From NCBI RefSeq assembly GCF_004521915.1, contig NZ_SDKD01000002.1, positions 310,862 to 374,861 on the forward strand: 64,000 nt of DNA, written 5' to 3'. Each line of letters opens with the position of its first letter. Within the stretch, counting starts at the first letter, position 1. The notes below the pieces were generated by a model. It had not been told where the DNA came from. It ran no database searches and was given only the letters and a program-made list of their open reading frames with translations. The DNA comes from Brevibacillus migulae (GTDB lineage: Bacteria; Bacillota; Bacilli; Brevibacillales; Brevibacillaceae). Below are positions 61,800-64,000 of the stretch, in pieces. A program made the position numbers and the translations under genes.

Positions 61800-62726
61800 C
61801 TATTCTTCGAAGAGCGGCATTTCTGGCATTTTTACACCCTCATAGAGTTTGGAGTGAAGCTTGTGGAAATCGCCCTCATGTACTGCATCCGTAGCTTGAA
61901 GCACTTCAACGGCTGTTGGAATATCTTTGATGCCAAGCGTTTTCGCCTGTTCGGACTGCAGCAGGGCATCAATTCTTGTCGTCAGATCCTGCGGGGCGAA
62001 ATCGGTAAAGAGATTCTTTTTCGTCAAATATTCTGCAGCCAGATAGTTCCGGTAATGAAATGCATATGCCTTCCACGTCTCAAGATTGACTTGTTCCGGT
62101 TGTGCAGAAGGAAGGGCACGCTTCGTCACATAAGCGGATTCCCATGTCGCGATGGCTTTGTACAGGACCGTTTGCGCGTGTAACCAGCTGCTGACAAACG
62201 GCTGCATTTGCTGCGAACCATGCACCTGATCAAGGGTGAGTACATTACTATTCTGAGCGGATCGCAATGCTTCAATACCATCCAAATAAGCCCGCAAACT
62301 CTGTTCATAGGATGACTTGGCTTGTCCAAGCAGCGGAGAAGAAGCGGGTGCATTGGCGTTTTGAATCTCCTGGAGGCTTTGTTTTGCTAGTTTTTCCAGC
62401 TCCTCGAACTGATCATCACGGTCATCCGGATTCATGCTTTGCATCTCGACGATTGCTTGGAAATGCTTTTCTTTCAGTGTGTTCACGGGGACCAATACGC
62501 TATAGTAAAATTGAACGAAATCTTGCTCTTTGTATAGTTTCTGTTCTTTTAGCAATTGTTCCTTTTTTGCGGCTTCTTTTTCTGCTTCGGCGGCAGCAAT
62601 TTTTGCTTGTTCATAACTGTTTTTCATATAGCCTGCCCCTAAAAAAAATCCGCCAATGAAGCAGGCAAGTGATATGATGATACTGTAAGTTACGATAAAT
62701 TCCGATTTTTTTAGTCGTGTTGCCAT
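61800..62726 (-). CDS. Hypothetical membrane-anchored coiled-coil protein
   Basis: A 308-residue protein I do not recognise. A basic start (MATRLKKSEF) and one membrane helix (about 11-33, IVTYSIIISLACFIGGFFLGAG across two quoted parts) are followed by an Ala/Glu/Lys-rich coiled coil (about 38-65, AKIAAAEAEKEAAKKEQLLK). Then comes a mostly helical extracytoplasmic domain with DQFEELEKLAKQSLQEIQ and ATWESAYVTKRALPS. No catalytic motif is visible. Start ATG 62726, 6 nt after TTGGAGG; a longer frame upstream lacks a ribosome site. It is divergent from ypbB. Role unknown; topology suggests a type II membrane protein. Confidence 0.72.
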   Translation of the reverse strand: MATRLKKSEFIVTYSIIISLACFIGGFFLGAGYMKNSYEQAKIAAAEAEKEAAKKEQLLKEQKLYKEQDFVQFYYSVLVPVNTLKEKHFQAIVEMQSMNPDDRDDQFEELEKLAKQSLQEIQNANAPASSPLLGQAKSSYEQSLRAYLDGIEALRSAQNSNVLTLDQVHGSQQMQPFVSSWLHAQTVLYKAIATWESAYVTKRALPSAQPEQVNLETWKAYAFHYRNYLAAEYLTKKNLFTDFAPQDLTTRIDALLQSEQAKTLGIKDIPTAVEVLQATDAVHEGDFHKLHSKLYEGVKMPEMPLFEE

Positions 62727-62878
62727 GTGAGCCTCCAAAATTATCATAGAATCGAAATGAATGAGAAAAACTTGGCAAAGCCTTGTTTGCAATCATGTGA
62801 ACCGTAAAGTAAGACTTTCCGATTCATTAAAAAAGTATAGCGTAAAGTTTTCTTGTCGTGAACAAAAAAGGAGTGGCT

Positions 62879-63982
62879 ATGGAAAGACTGAGTGAACAGG
62901 AAAACCTTTTTGTACAAATGATCGCCTTAAACGGTATGAAATCGTTAGCCAATGAACGAACACTGCAGGCCTTTTATCACATATTGCGCGGTCGGCGGGC
63001 CAACCAGACCTTACAGGATGTTCACCTTTTTCGCCTCTACCCGTATTATCGGTTGTTTCCTCATCTTTTGAGAGAGCAATGGGAAGAGATTCTGCAGCAG
63101 CTGATTGGACAAGGCTATATCCGCGAAAAGGATTTGGATCGAAATAAAACAACCTTTGTTCTCACGGATGAGGGAGAAAAATGGGTTAGCCAGGGCTGGA
63201 CAACCTATGGGGTCGATCAATGGTTGGGACTGTTTCATCAGCATCCGTGGGTGAATGGACATCTACAAACGTTTTGGCTGCGACTGCATCTGATGGTGCA
63301 AACCCTATCCTGCCTTTTAGAGGGAAACCCTTCCTTTTACCCGGTCGTGCAAGACCGTCAAATTCAATCGTTCGTCAAGTCGCAGCTGCATGACCCCACT
63401 CATCGCAAGCGTTGGATGGATGGAGTGTTTGCGGAGCTTTACAAGGCTTTGGAAGTCCTTCCGAGCGATATTCAACCGCTTTTGGTCAAGCAGTTTTCGG
63501 GTGCCCATCAAACTGCTTTGACGATGCAGCAATTGGCTTATCAAGAAAAACTGCCTCCATCTCTGATTCGGGTCAAATGGAGATTCGGGGTCGCAAGCGT
63601 GATGATTCAGGTGAAAGAAACGCCTGACCTTTATCCGTTGCTTGCCGCCCTTTTGCCTGAAGAGCAAAGCGGAGGATCGCAGATGAGCAGCAGCGCGCAG
63701 GAAACGTATCGTTTGCTGCAAAAGCAGATTCCGATTGAAAAAATTGCGCAAATCCGCGGGATTACCCGAAATACGGTGGAAGATCATCTCGTAGATATCG
63801 CATTCCATGAGCCAGCGTGGGATGCATCCCCATACCTTACCGATGAAGCGAGACGGCAGATTCTGGAAACAAGTGCAAGACTTCATACACGCAGACTTCG
63901 GCTGATTAGAGAGGCCTTGGACGATCGGTACTCTTATCTGCAAATCAGATTAGCTTTGGCGATCGGGGAGGCAAGACGATGA
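62879..63982 (+). CDS. ypbB: YpbB-like helix-turn-helix protein
   Basis: A 367-residue protein of the YpbB family, which precedes a RecQ-type helicase gene in Bacilli. The C-terminal part resembles the helicase-RNaseD/Helix-turn-helix type: QIPIEKIAQIRGITRNTVEDHLVDIA (about residues 279-304), with an RQRL-like terminal helix set. The N-terminal two thirds are helical without known motif. ATG 62879 is chosen, 7 nt after AAAAGGAG. The stop overlaps the next start (ATGA), so it is coupled to the helicase; a role as a helicase partner is inferred from this only. Confidence 0.85.
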   Translation: MERLSEQENLFVQMIALNGMKSLANERTLQAFYHILRGRRANQTLQDVHLFRLYPYYRLFPHLLREQWEEILQQLIGQGYIREKDLDRNKTTFVLTDEGEKWVSQGWTTYGVDQWLGLFHQHPWVNGHLQTFWLRLHLMVQTLSCLLEGNPSFYPVVQDRQIQSFVKSQLHDPTHRKRWMDGVFAELYKALEVLPSDIQPLLVKQFSGAHQTALTMQQLAYQEKLPPSLIRVKWRFGVASVMIQVKETPDLYPLLAALLPEEQSGGSQMSSSAQETYRLLQKQIPIEKIAQIRGITRNTVEDHLVDIAFHEPAWDASPYLTDEARRQILETSARLHTRRLRLIREALDDRYSYLQIRLALAIGEARR

Positions 63983-64000
63983 GCATGGATAAGTTGGAGC
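63979..64000 (+). CDS. Start of a RecQ-type helicase gene (cut by window end)
   Basis: Only seven codons (MSMDKLE) are in the window. The ATGA overlap with ypbB and the fer-ypbB-recQ order in Bacilli make a RecQ/RecS-type ATP-dependent DNA helicase the expected product; sequence alone does not show it. Confidence 0.5.

Overview
The window reads as core chromosome of an aerobic, endospore-forming member of the Bacillales, most like Brevibacillus or a close Paenibacillaceae relative. The reasons are the near-complete sporulation loci in B. subtilis-like order, AGGAGG-type ribosome sites with many TTG/GTG starts, and moderate GC content. The genus is an inference from gene order and protein resemblance; no search was run. 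I found no rRNA, tRNA, insertion sequence, prophage or CRISPR array.

Layout. 1-12 kb: the end of a branched-chain 2-oxoacid dehydrogenase operon (E1-beta, E2), a secreted hyperacidic repeat protein, a propionate/methylmalonyl-CoA module (mutase large subunit, a B12-domain/epimerase fusion, a carboxyltransferase), an M20 peptidase and a DUF3866 protein. 11.6-15 kb: a divergent mciZ-like small gene and nudF, endonuclease Q-like, thyA and dfrA. 15-21.3 kb: spoIIM, fur, a spo0E-like gene, ald, yqzK, xerD, deoB and purine nucleoside phosphorylase. 21.3-28.2 kb: a regulatory intergenic region, an Lrp/AsnC regulator and a five-gene oligopeptide ABC transporter. 28.3-30.5 kb: a chemoreceptor behind a structured leader.

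30.6-38.7 kb is the sporulation core: dacF, spoIIAA-spoIIAB-sigF, then the seven-gene spoVA operon. Promoter matches follow the developmental order: SigH with a Spo0A box before spoIIA, SigF before dacF, SigG before spoVA, and SigE before spoIIM. 38.7-48.6 kb: lysA, a multidomain c-di-GMP protein, ppiB, an M50 protease, scpA-scpB, dacB-spmA-spmB and rluB. 48.6-54.7 kb: resABC and resDE, for cytochrome c maturation and respiratory control. 54.7-64 kb: a HAD phosphatase, a small protein and an ArsB/NhaD permease, a T-box-controlled serine operon (aminotransferase, serA), tag, ferredoxin, an anchored coiled-coil protein, ypbB and the first codons of a RecQ-type helicase.

No obviously new multi-gene system is present. 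The points most worth following up are non-coding or small: two short genes easily missed (mciZ-like and a 29-residue membrane peptide); an unexplained terminator-bearing leader before the chemoreceptor; PurR-like boxes before the Lrp gene; three half-sites at exact 11-bp spacing before resA; a terminator between promoter and gene at lysA; the B12-domain/epimerase fusion; and the four-repeat protein whose first two repeats are strongly acidic.
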